Counted from the first letter of the stretch, positions 1 to 4,613 are shown. The stretch: 5,987 nt of DNA from Oscillospiraceae bacterium (GCA_017405545.1 JAFRAF010000222.1:1-5987), one strand, 5' to 3'. Notes: generated by a model not told the origin, from the sequence alone. A program made the numbers and translations.

Positions 1-321
1 GATATTGCGCAGCTCCAAGGCCCTTTGCGAATAGGGGGCTGTGGAGCCCTGTTCCATGGCTGTCTGAGCCTCTCGCGCATATTGCCGATACGCGTTCTCG
101 CTCTTTGACATAAACGCGGCATAGGCCGCGATACAGACCAGAAAGAGAACGCCCCCTGCGGGGCTGGTTCCCAGTCTGTATGCATAGGCCCTCATGGCCG
201 CGTAGATCACGGCGACAGGGATCAGAACGATCCTGCACCGGTTAAACACCTTTGCGGAAAAGGAAAAGTACTCCATGGAACGCTTCTCGGAGTTTTTGTC
301 AAACAGACTGCCGTCTTCCAT
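1..321 (-). CDS. Small two-helix membrane protein, partial (C-terminus beyond window)
   Basis: An open frame of 107 codons starts at ATG 319-321 and stays open to the window edge, so the C-terminus is missing. A good Shine-Dalgarno (AGGGGAG, 326-332) sits 4 nt before the ATG and supports this start. The N-terminal 30 residues are polar and charged. Two hydrophobic stretches follow: residues about 31-50 (RIVLIPVAVIYAAMRAYAY) and about 56-71 (GGVLFLVCIAAYAAF). They are joined by a short Gly/Ser/Pro turn, which suggests a membrane hairpin. After residue 72 the chain becomes polar and Gln/Glu/Arg-rich, probably a helical cytoplasmic segment. It lies 52 nt after the cytidylate kinase-like gene on the same strand and is probably co-transcribed with it. 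I do not recognise a family and assign no function. Confidence 0.75.
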   Translation of the reverse strand, partial: MEDGSLFDKNSEKRSMEYFSFSAKVFNRCRIVLIPVAVIYAAMRAYAYRLGTSPAGGVLFLVCIAAYAAFMSKSENAYRQYAREAQTAMEQGSTAPYSQRALELRNI

Positions 322-373
322 CTTACTCCCCTTTCATGTATGCTTTGGCCGAAGGAGTGTGAGAATAACTGTC

Positions 374-973
374 TCAGCTGTTTTCGAAGAAAGTGTCTAT
401 GAAGCTGATGAGGAGCTTTACCGTGCCGTCTATGCCCAGGCGTCCGCTGTTTATGGAGATGTCATAGCCGCGGGAGTCGCCCCACTTTATCTTTGAGTAG
501 AAGTTGTGGTAGGTCTTGCGGGATTTGTCCTCCCGCTTCATGATGCCGAGAGCCGTCTTCTCGTCCAGGTCGTAGAGCTCCATCAGCCGGTGGCTCTTGA
601 ACTCCGTTGAGGCCAGGACGAAAATGCTGACCATGTTGGGGTTGTCCCTGAGCAGATCCTCGGCGCAGCGGCCGACTACCACGAATGAGTCCCCGTTGGC
701 CGCCTTGGATTTTATGTAGTCGAACTCCCGCTGTACGGCGTACTGCTGCATGACCAGGTCGTCGTTGCCGTAGGACATGGGCATGACGAAGGGGAATATT
801 GGCCGCTCGTCGGCCAGATTGATGGCCACCTCCGAGATGTTCTGGCTTTTAAGCTCCTCGCGGAAGTGCTCCTTGTCCAGCAGGGGGAAGCCGTAGTGCT
901 CCGCCAGCTTTTCGGCGATCTTATGGCCGCCGCTTCCGAACTCTCTTCCGACTGTGATTATCCTCTGTCTCAT
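374..973 (-). CDS. Cytidylate kinase-like family protein (AAA_26 type P-loop protein)
   Basis: This 199-residue protein matches the cytidylate kinase-like family common in Clostridia. Seen in the sequence: the N-terminal glycine loop GREFGSGGHKIAEKLAE (residues 9-25), which stands where a Walker A motif would be but lacks the canonical GK[S/T]; the FPLLDKEHF stretch (29-37); VVVGRCAEDLLR (98-109), a typical strand-turn-helix of the family; and a C-terminal lid-like part with REDKSRKTYHNFY (147-159), WGD (164-166) and ISINSGRLGIDGTV (172-185). True CMP kinases phosphorylate CMP or dCMP. Members of this family have the same fold, but their substrate is mostly unestablished, so nucleotide kinase activity is an inference. 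ATG 971-973 is the first possible in-frame ATG, since an in-frame stop lies just upstream. An AAAGGG sequence stands about 13 nt before it, longer than usual. It follows the hypothetical acidic protein by 59 nt and precedes the small membrane protein. Confidence 0.92.
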   Translation of the reverse strand: MRQRIITVGREFGSGGHKIAEKLAEHYGFPLLDKEHFREELKSQNISEVAINLADERPIFPFVMPMSYGNDDLVMQQYAVQREFDYIKSKAANGDSFVVVGRCAEDLLRDNPNMVSIFVLASTEFKSHRLMELYDLDEKTALGIMKREDKSRKTYHNFYSKIKWGDSRGYDISINSGRLGIDGTVKLLISFIDTFFENS

Positions 974-1032
974 GCTCGCTGTTCATCCCTTTCTGTGTTT
1001 TCCCCCGCTTGATGACCCGCGGGCTTGTGTCC

Positions 1033-1782
1033 TTATTCGTCGACGAAGTCCTCATAATCCTCGTCATCGTCGTCAAATTCGACGGCGCCGTCCCCGATCT
1101 GCTCCAGGTACAGGCCCGGCCTCAAGTCGCCGAAGGAGATAAGGCATATGTCGCCGTTTTCATCCATCTGCCGGACGTGGCCGCTTTGCATAAAGGCGCT
1201 CAGCTCCAGCTTCTGGCCGTTGTCCAGATTTATGTCCAGGGCAGTGATGTACGAGTCCTGCTCTTCGTCGAAATTCAAGGGGCAGATGCCGCTCTCCGAC
1301 ACGGACACGGAGATGACGCTCCTGCCGATGCAGTCGGAGAACAGGACGCTGGCGTCCACGTTGGCGGGCTCTATCCCGCCCTTGAGGCTCTCCGGCAGGC
1401 TGTTCATGGATATGCGCAGCCGTGAGGCGGAGGAGAAGTCCAGCTCCAGCCTGTCCCCGTCGGTGAACTTTATGACCATGGGCTCCTCTATCAGGGCCCA
1501 GCGCATGTATTTGATGTACGAGCCGATGTTCTCAAATCTGGACAGCAGCACCCTGTCCTTTTCGAATATGCCCTCCTGCTCGTCGTATGCCCGTTCCTCT
1601 ATCCATTCCCGGGCGCAGAAGCGGTCCGCACCGATGAAGCTTATGCTCTCGATGACCCGGCCCTCCAGCTCCATCTCAGAGAGCATATCTGCGAGTGTGT
1701 CCGGATCGCTGACTTCCGGGGCTGACCAGCTGTTAAAATCAAAGTACCCATCGGCGAACACGTCGTCGGCTGCCTTGCTCAT
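1033..1782 (-). CDS. Hypothetical acidic protein, function unknown
   Basis: This is a complete 249-residue frame (ATG 1780-1782, stop TAA at 1033-1035) with a purine-rich GGGGGATGG sequence about 7 nt before the start and a good promoter further upstream. I do not recognise a family. The protein is soluble and strongly acidic, with no signal peptide or membrane helix. Its N-terminal half is probably helical and contains a Trp/Arg/Glu-rich part (CAREWIEERAYDEQEGIFEK, 56-75). The C-terminal half alternates hydrophobic and polar residues as beta-rich proteins do. Two similar hairpin-like units, VIKFTDGDRLELDF (103-116) and DINLDNGQKLELSAF (183-197), hint at an internal duplication. It ends in an Asp/Glu-rich tail (residues about 235-249). 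It appears to be the first gene of an operon with the cytidylate kinase-like gene and the small membrane protein. Coding is supported by length, promoter, start signal and frame-consistent neighbours, not by homology. Confidence 0.85.
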   Translation of the reverse strand: MSKAADDVFADGYFDFNSWSAPEVSDPDTLADMLSEMELEGRVIESISFIGADRFCAREWIEERAYDEQEGIFEKDRVLLSRFENIGSYIKYMRWALIEEPMVIKFTDGDRLELDFSSASRLRISMNSLPESLKGGIEPANVDASVLFSDCIGRSVISVSVSESGICPLNFDEEQDSYITALDINLDNGQKLELSAFMQSGHVRQMDENGDICLISFGDLRPGLYLEQIGDGAVEFDDDDEDYEDFVDE

Positions 1783-1865
1783 AGTAATCCATCCCCCGTT
1801 TTGCGGTAATTGTCTTCCCTTCTGCCCGGACGGTGGGCGGCAGGGTCAAGCTTCCTGTCCTGTAT

Positions 1866-1895
1866 ATTATACAACGTTTCGCCCCCGCGGTACAA
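1866..1895 (-). promoter_or_regulatory. Sigma-A type promoter for the hypothetical-kinase-membrane protein operon
   Basis: On the minus strand a perfect -10 TATAAT (1866-1871) stands 18 bp from a weaker -35 TTGTAC (1890-1895, 3 of 6 consensus bases). Transcription would start near 1859, giving a leader of about 77 nt before ATG 1782. The -10 lies inside a perfect 13-bp palindrome (1861-1873). An AT-rich tract lies directly upstream of the -35. No start site has been measured; this is a motif call. Confidence 0.65.
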
Positions 1896-1897
1896 CA

Positions 1898-1916
1898 GAA
1901 AAATATATAAATTTTC
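1898..1916 (-). promoter_or_regulatory. AT-rich UP-like element
   Basis: A run of almost pure A/T (minus strand AAAATTTATATATTTTT) sits immediately upstream of the candidate -35 at 1890-1895 and stands out in otherwise GC-rich DNA. Its position and A-tract/T-tract pattern fit an UP element contacted by the RNA polymerase alpha subunit, which could compensate for the weak -35. This is inferred from composition and position only. Confidence 0.45.
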
Positions 1917-1949
1917 ACTTTCGGCCATGGACGGCGGAAATCCCGGCCG

Positions 1950-1979
1950 CGGAGGCCGTCTCCCCGGAGGCCGCTTCCC
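1950..1979. repeat. 15-bp tandem duplication, two copies
   Basis: Two adjacent copies, CGGAGGCCGTCTCCC (1950-1964) and CGGAGGCCGCTTCCC (1965-1979), differ at two neighbouring positions. They lie in GC-rich non-coding DNA between the operon promoter and the terminator of the DJ-1-family gene. No function is evident. Confidence 0.6.
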
Positions 1980-2004
1980 CGCCCGCCCGCTCCGGGGCAG
2001 GCCG

Positions 2005-2043
2005 AAAAAAGAGCGGGGCCGCCGCGTTATCAGCGGCGGCCCC
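2005..2043 (-). terminator. Rho-independent terminator of the DJ-1/PfpI gene
   Basis: A perfect 11-bp GC stem (GGGGCCGCCGC at 2015-2025 against GCGGCGGCCCC at 2033-2043) encloses a 7-nt loop. Read on the minus strand it is followed by GCTC and then six T residues (2005-2010). It lies 60 nt after the stop codon of the DJ-1-family gene (2104) and isolates that gene from the operon downstream. In the plus direction no T-run follows, so it points one way. Confidence 0.9.
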
Positions 2044-2103
2044 TGTGTATGGGGGTCTGTGTTTTCTGCCCGCGGGGCGGGAGTCCCGGGCAATTAAAGC
2101 GCC

Positions 2104-2715
2104 TTACAGCTGGAGCTGTGGGCAGTCGAAGAAGGGGTCGTTATCCGGGTCGGACATGATCTGGTACTCCATCTCGTAGGACGAGGCCTGGGCGGCCTCC
2201 TCGCCGAAGATGTCCTTGACGAAGTCGAAGGCCATGTCAATACCGGCTGTTACACCGGAAGAGGTGTAAAACTTGCCGCTCTTGACCCATCTGGCCTTTC
2301 TCTTCCACTCCACCTTGGGGAAGTTGGGGGTGACCATCTCGTACACGGACTTGTTGGTGGTGGCGGGTCTGCCGTCAAGCAGACCCGCGGCGGCCACGAT
2401 GAGGGAGCCGGTGCAGACGGTCAGGCAGTATTCGGCGGACTCCACATAGCTGCGGACTTTCCCGATGAACTCCGGGTCATTCATGACCTCAAAGGTGGCC
2501 CTGCCCCCGGGGATGACCACGATATCGGGGTTCGGCACCTGGTCCATGGGCTCGGTCATGACGGGCACGCCCTGATAGGTTTTCAGCAGTCCGCCTTTCA
2601 GGGACACACAGCGGATCTCCACCAGGTCCACCAGGTCGCCCAGCACCTCGATGGGGCCCATGGCGTCCTGAGTCTGGAAGCCCTCGTACATGATGACTGC
2701 GACAGTTTTTTTCAT
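2104..2715 (-). CDS. DJ-1/PfpI family protein, isonitrile hydratase-like
   Basis: This 203-residue protein has the class I glutamine amidotransferase-like fold of the DJ-1/PfpI (ThiJ) family. Visible marks are the N-terminal strand VAVIMYEGF (5-13); QDAMGPIEVL (16-25), with Asp17 where isonitrile hydratases carry a conserved acidic residue; IVVIPGGRATF (65-75); the nucleophile elbow TVCTGSLIVAAAGLLDGRPA (99-118), with Cys101 as expected nucleophile; and TSSGVTAGIDMAF (151-163). Pseudomonas isonitrile hydratase, from memory, also uses Asp17 and Cys101 and shares the CTGSL and GITAGID signatures, so this subgroup fits better than the chaperone or deglycase DJ-1 subgroup. Its substrate is unknown. 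A strong AAAGGAG (2723-2729) stands 7 nt before ATG 2713-2715. The gene is divergent from a TetR-type regulator, the usual arrangement for a regulator and its target, and has its own terminator. No export signal is seen, so it is probably cytoplasmic. Confidence 0.93.
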   Translation of the reverse strand: MKKTVAVIMYEGFQTQDAMGPIEVLGDLVDLVEIRCVSLKGGLLKTYQGVPVMTEPMDQVPNPDIVVIPGGRATFEVMNDPEFIGKVRSYVESAEYCLTVCTGSLIVAAAGLLDGRPATTNKSVYEMVTPNFPKVEWKRKARWVKSGKFYTSSGVTAGIDMAFDFVKDIFGEEAAQASSYEMEYQIMSDPDNDPFFDCPQLQL

Positions 2716-2753
2716 GGTAATGCTCCTTTCATATTCTTATCCATATTGTTTGA

Positions 2754-2779
2754 CCGGTCCGGAAAGCGGTGTGGACCGG
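2754..2779 (-). promoter_or_regulatory. GC-rich inverted repeat in the leader of the DJ-1/PfpI gene
   Basis: CCGGTCC (2754-2760) and GGACCGG (2773-2779) are perfect 7-bp arms around a 12-nt spacer. The left arm also overlaps the 8-bp palindrome GACCGGTC (2752-2759). It lies in the predicted 5' leader, about 40-65 nt before the start codon. It has no following T-run, so it is not a terminator. It could be an RNA hairpin or a protein-binding dyad. Confidence 0.4.
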
Positions 2780-2791
2780 ATTGTCTCAGGG

Positions 2792-2810
2792 GTGTTAAAA
2801 TTATTTACAC
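2792..2810. promoter_or_regulatory. Imperfect 19-bp palindrome, candidate TetR-family operator
   Basis: GTGTTAAAATTATTTACAC pairs at 7 of 9 positions about a central T and has the length typical of TetR-family operators. It lies just downstream of the predicted minus-strand start site and just upstream of the plus-strand -35. Its right half shares the 10-mer TGTAAATAAT (minus strand) with a second site before the tetR start. Regulator binding is an inference. Confidence 0.4.
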
Positions 2811-2822
2811 TCAAAACGTTTA

Positions 2823-2851
2823 TTGACACATTGTATATAACTGATTATACT
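2823..2851 (+). promoter_or_regulatory. Sigma-A promoter for the tetR-type gene
   Basis: A perfect -35 TTGACA (2823-2828), a 17-bp spacer and TATACT (2846-2851, 5 of 6 consensus bases) predict transcription starting near 2858 and an 86-nt leader to ATG 2944. This is the best promoter in the window. Its -10 overlaps the -10 of the opposing promoter by four bases. Confidence 0.8.
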
Positions 2852-2872
2852 TATAAGGCTGGCTTATGTCTA
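2844..2872 (-). promoter_or_regulatory. Sigma-A promoter for the DJ-1/PfpI gene
   Basis: On the minus strand TAGACA (2867-2872, 5 of 6 consensus bases), a 17-bp spacer and a perfect TATAAT (2844-2849) predict transcription starting near 2837 and a leader of about 120 nt. The -35 lies inside the perfect dyad TGTC-TAT-GACA (2867-2877). The promoter occupies almost the same DNA as the plus-strand one, so two polymerases could not bind together. Confidence 0.7.
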
Positions 2873-2901
2873 TGACACAGTATCGGAAAATACACGTTTC
2901 C

Positions 2902-2924
2902 TTACAGGGCCGCAAATACTGTAA
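2902..2924. promoter_or_regulatory. Inverted repeat TTACAG-N11-CTGTAA before tetR
   Basis: TTACAG (2902-2907) and CTGTAA (2919-2924) are perfect 6-bp arms spaced 17 bp start to start. The right arm runs into TGTAAATAAT (2920-2929), which recurs inverted at 2800-2809. The site ends just before the ribosome binding site AGGAGG (2931-2936) of the tetR-type gene, where a bound repressor could block elongation or an RNA hairpin could affect initiation. No binding evidence is available. Confidence 0.35.
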
Positions 2925-2943
2925 ATAATCAGGAGGAACAGAT

Positions 2944-3567
2944 ATGGAAAAGAAGACCGACAGGCGCACGCTATACACCATCGGCGCCGTCAAGGACGCC
3001 TTTCTGACCCTCATCAGGACGACGCCCTATGACAGGATAAACGTCACGGCCATATGCAGGCAGGCGGAGATATCCCGGGCCACCTTCTATCTGCATTTTA
3101 ACAACCTGGACGACGTATTGGAACAGGTCATCGACGACGCCCTGCTCATCTCCGAGAGGGGCGGCGGCTCCCTGATCGATATGCTGAACTTCTTCGCTGA
3201 CTATTCCCCCGGGGACCCGGAGGCTTTTGAAAAGTGCGAGGAGTATCTGCCGGCCTGCCAGCGCATCGCGGACTCCGAGCGCTACCACGCCCTGTTCATG
3301 GACTCCCTGCTCAGCGAGCACATCATACGCAGGATGGCCATGCATGAGAGGGGCAAGATCATCCCGGAGCTCATCAGGCGGGGCGGCCTGACGGAGGGGC
3401 AGGCGGAGATGATATTCAGGTTCGCCCTGAACGGCACCTTCGCCATAAACAGGGGCCTGGGCTGGAAGAAGGACGCCCGCTGGTTCGAGACCCAGTATCT
3501 GCTGTGCCGCTTTATCGACGGCGGCATACAGAACATCTGCCCGGAGGGGAATAAACAGCAGAAATAA
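2944..3567 (+). CDS. TetR/AcrR family transcriptional regulator
   Basis: This 207-residue protein has an N-terminal TetR DNA-binding domain. The first helix covers about residues 10-26 (TIGAVKDAFLTLIRTTPYD), then RINVTAICRQAEISRATFYLHF (31-52) holds the helix-turn-helix, with the hallmark TFYLHF at its end. NLDDVLEQVIDDALL (54-68) follows, as is usual for helix 4. The rest is a helical ligand-binding and dimerisation domain without a recognisable ligand signature. Length is normal for the family. The start is firm: AGGAGG (2931-2936) stands 7 nt before ATG 2944. It is the only plus-strand gene here and is divergent from the DJ-1/PfpI gene, so it most likely controls that gene and itself, usually as a repressor relieved by a small molecule. 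That small molecule cannot be read from the sequence. Confidence 0.93.
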   Translation: MEKKTDRRTLYTIGAVKDAFLTLIRTTPYDRINVTAICRQAEISRATFYLHFNNLDDVLEQVIDDALLISERGGGSLIDMLNFFADYSPGDPEAFEKCEEYLPACQRIADSERYHALFMDSLLSEHIIRRMAMHERGKIIPELIRRGGLTEGQAEMIFRFALNGTFAINRGLGWKKDARWFETQYLLCRFIDGGIQNICPEGNKQQK

Positions 3568-3568
3568 T

Positions 3569-3597
3569 CCCGGACGCCGGGAGAGCGGCGGTCCGGG
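3569..3597 (+). terminator. Hairpin immediately after tetR, possible weak terminator
   Basis: CCCGGAC (3569-3575) pairs with GTCCGGG (3591-3597), and GCCG (3576-3579) pairs with CGGC (3586-3589) across a bulged G, leaving a 6-nt loop. It begins one base after the tetR stop. The following bases are TTCAAAG, so a proper U-tract is missing and intrinsic termination would be weak. The neighbouring hairpin at 3609-3639 may back it up. Confidence 0.45.
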
Positions 3598-3600
3598 TTC

Positions 3601-3639
3601 AAAGAAAAAGCGCTGCGGAGTGTAAAGCTCCGCAGCGCT
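3601..3639 (-). terminator. Rho-independent terminator of the yidC-jag-acyl carrier protein operon
   Basis: A perfect 12-bp stem (AGCGCTGCGGAG at 3609-3620 against CTCCGCAGCGCT at 3628-3639) encloses a 7-nt loop. On the minus strand it is followed by TTTTCTTT (3601-3608). It lies 24 nt after the stop of the acyl carrier protein gene. On the plus strand it is followed by a looser T-rich stretch (CTGTGTTTGGTCTTT), so it may also help to stop tetR transcripts. Confidence 0.88.
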
Positions 3640-3663
3640 CTGTGTTTGGTCTTTAAAATCAGC

Positions 3664-3891
3664 TTATGCCGTCATCTCCTCAAGGAAGCTCGCCACATCG
3701 CCGACGGTAACAAATGAATGTATGGTCTCGTCGGTGATGATAATACCCAGCTCTTCCTCCATCTCCATAATGAGCTCAGCCACGTCCAGGGAGTCGGCGC
3801 CCAGATCCTCGAAGATGTTTGTCTCCGCGGTGATGCGATCGGGGCTTACCTCCAACTGATTGGCCAGCGCATTTATGACTTTTTCCAGCAT
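3664..3891 (-). CDS. acpP: Acyl carrier protein
   Basis: This is a 75-residue acyl carrier protein, the usual length. It carries the 4'-phosphopantetheine site in EDLGADSLDVAELIMEME (28-45), with Ser34 of the DSL motif as attachment residue. Acidic helix II and the C-terminal TVGDVASFLEE (62-72) are typical. It shuttles acyl chains in fatty acid and phospholipid synthesis after activation by holo-ACP synthase. The frame could be extended to a GTG at 3919-3921 (85 residues), but I choose ATG 3889-3891. GGGAGG (3897-3902) stands 5 nt before it, the protein then begins MLEKVINALANQ as ACPs normally do, and the longer form would overlap jag. It follows jag by 20 nt and is last in the operon. That context is unusual, since acpP normally sits with plsX, fab genes or rnc. 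It may therefore be a second or specialised ACP, although the sequence looks like an ordinary fatty acid ACP. Confidence 0.96.
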   Translation of the reverse strand: MLEKVINALANQLEVSPDRITAETNIFEDLGADSLDVAELIMEMEEELGIIITDETIHSFVTVGDVASFLEEMTA

Positions 3892-3896
3892 TTTTT

Positions 3897-3902
3897 CCTC
3901 CC
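3897..3902 (-). promoter_or_regulatory. Ribosome binding site deciding the acyl carrier protein start
   Basis: GGGAGG on the minus strand lies 5 nt before ATG 3889-3891, inside the short gap after the jag stop codon (3912-3914). The alternative upstream GTG (3919-3921) has no comparable site, so this settles the start. Confidence 0.85.
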
Positions 3903-3911
3903 GCTGTTTGA

Positions 3912-4592
3912 TCAGCTCCACTCGCGGCTTGTGAACTTGGACTCCGGCTGTCTGCGGCTGCCCTGCCTGTCATAAGCCACGACTACTCTTCTGTTGGGTT
4001 CCGTACCCGTGGAATAGGTGGTAACGCTGTCCACATCCTGAAGCGCAGTGTGTATTACATGGCGCTCATAGGCGTTCATGGGCTCAAGGGTGACGTTTCT
4101 GCGGTACTTGATGACCTTGGCGGCCACCTTTTTGGCCAGACGCACGAGGGCGTCGGTCCTCTTGGCCCGGTAATTCTCCGTATCCACGTTTATGCGGACT
4201 CTCTGCTCGCCGCCCCGGTTGACGGCGTAATTGGCCAGATGCTGTATGGCGTCCAGGGTCTCGCCCCGGCGGCCGATAAGCGCGCCCATATTATCTCCGG
4301 TGAGATTGATATTTATGGAGCCGTTGGGATTCTCCGTCAGCTCGATCCCGGCCTGGACTCCCATGCGCTCGAAAAGGCCCTCCAGGAAGCTCACCGTGCA
4401 CTCGGCCTTGGACTGGGGCAGGTCTATGCTGACTCTGACCTTTGCCGGCGCACTGCCTATCCCGAAGAATCCGGATTTGGCCCGCTCAAGCACCTGGATC
4501 TCAGCCTGCTCCCGCTCACACCCCAGTTCAGCAAGGGCGGCCTGGATGGCTTCTTCCTCGGTCTTGCCGGTCTTTTCAACTGTTTTTAGCAT
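3912..4592 (-). CDS. jag: Jag/KhpB family RNA-binding protein (Jag-N, KH and R3H domains)
   Basis: This complete 226-residue protein shows all three parts of the family. The Jag N-terminal domain covers about residues 3-55 with the signature KSGFFGIGSAPAKVRV (39-54). The KH domain spans about 65-137 and has the RNA-binding loop GALIGRRGETLDAIQHL (103-119), with the GxxG as G107-R-R-G110. The R3H domain covers about 143-207, with R177 and H181 in NAYERHVIHTAL (173-184). KhpB/Jag binds RNA together with KhpA and influences cell elongation and division in other Gram-positives; it is typically encoded beside yidC, as here. The RBS AGGAG stands about 9 nt before ATG 4590-4592. It starts 21 nt after the yidC stop and ends 20 nt before the acyl carrier protein start. 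The tail after residue 208 is polar and basic. No key residue is missing. Confidence 0.97.
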   Translation of the reverse strand: MLKTVEKTGKTEEEAIQAALAELGCEREQAEIQVLERAKSGFFGIGSAPAKVRVSIDLPQSKAECTVSFLEGLFERMGVQAGIELTENPNGSININLTGDNMGALIGRRGETLDAIQHLANYAVNRGGEQRVRINVDTENYRAKRTDALVRLAKKVAAKVIKYRRNVTLEPMNAYERHVIHTALQDVDSVTTYSTGTEPNRRVVVAYDRQGSRRQPESKFTSREWS

Positions 4593-4613
4593 TTGATATT
4601 TCTCCTGATAAGT

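Noticed and set aside
974..1032. Possible internal promoter or hairpin before the cytidylate kinase-like gene.
   Set aside because: No convincing -35/-10 pair is present and the CCCGC/GCGGG pairing is only 5 bp. Co-transcription from the upstream promoter explains the gene.
2045..2092. A second GC hairpin (TGCCCG/CGGGCA arms) between the DJ-1/PfpI stop and its terminator.
   Set aside because: No T-run follows it on either strand and the arms are short. The next hairpin (2015-2043) is clearly the terminator.
1779..2093. A 104-codon minus-strand frame filling the gap upstream of the hypothetical acidic protein and overlapping its start by 4 bases.
   Set aside because: It starts with TTG, has no ribosome binding site, contains the perfect terminator hairpin and the promoter with its AT tract, and has the Arg/Pro/Gly-rich composition of translated GC-rich non-coding DNA.
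1810..2097. A 95-codon plus-strand frame in the same gap.
   Set aside because: It reads through the promoter, tandem repeat and terminator on the opposite strand, has Gly/Arg-rich low-information composition and no recognisable start signal.
1148..2179. A 343-codon plus-strand frame, one of the longest open frames in the window.
   Set aside because: Most of it lies antisense to the hypothetical acidic gene and it ends antisense to the DJ-1/PfpI gene. Its Ser/Pro-rich composition is that of an opposite-strand shadow, and no RBS or domain is visible.
2824..2879. Direct repeat TGACACA at 2824-2830 and 2873-2879.
   Set aside because: Seven bases is close to chance expectation, and the first copy is largely explained by the -35 TTGACA.
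3664..3921. Longer acyl carrier protein form starting at GTG 3919-3921 (85 residues).
   Set aside because: The extra ten residues are not seen in ACPs, the start overlaps the jag stop and lacks a good RBS. ATG 3889-3891 has GGGAGG at ideal spacing.
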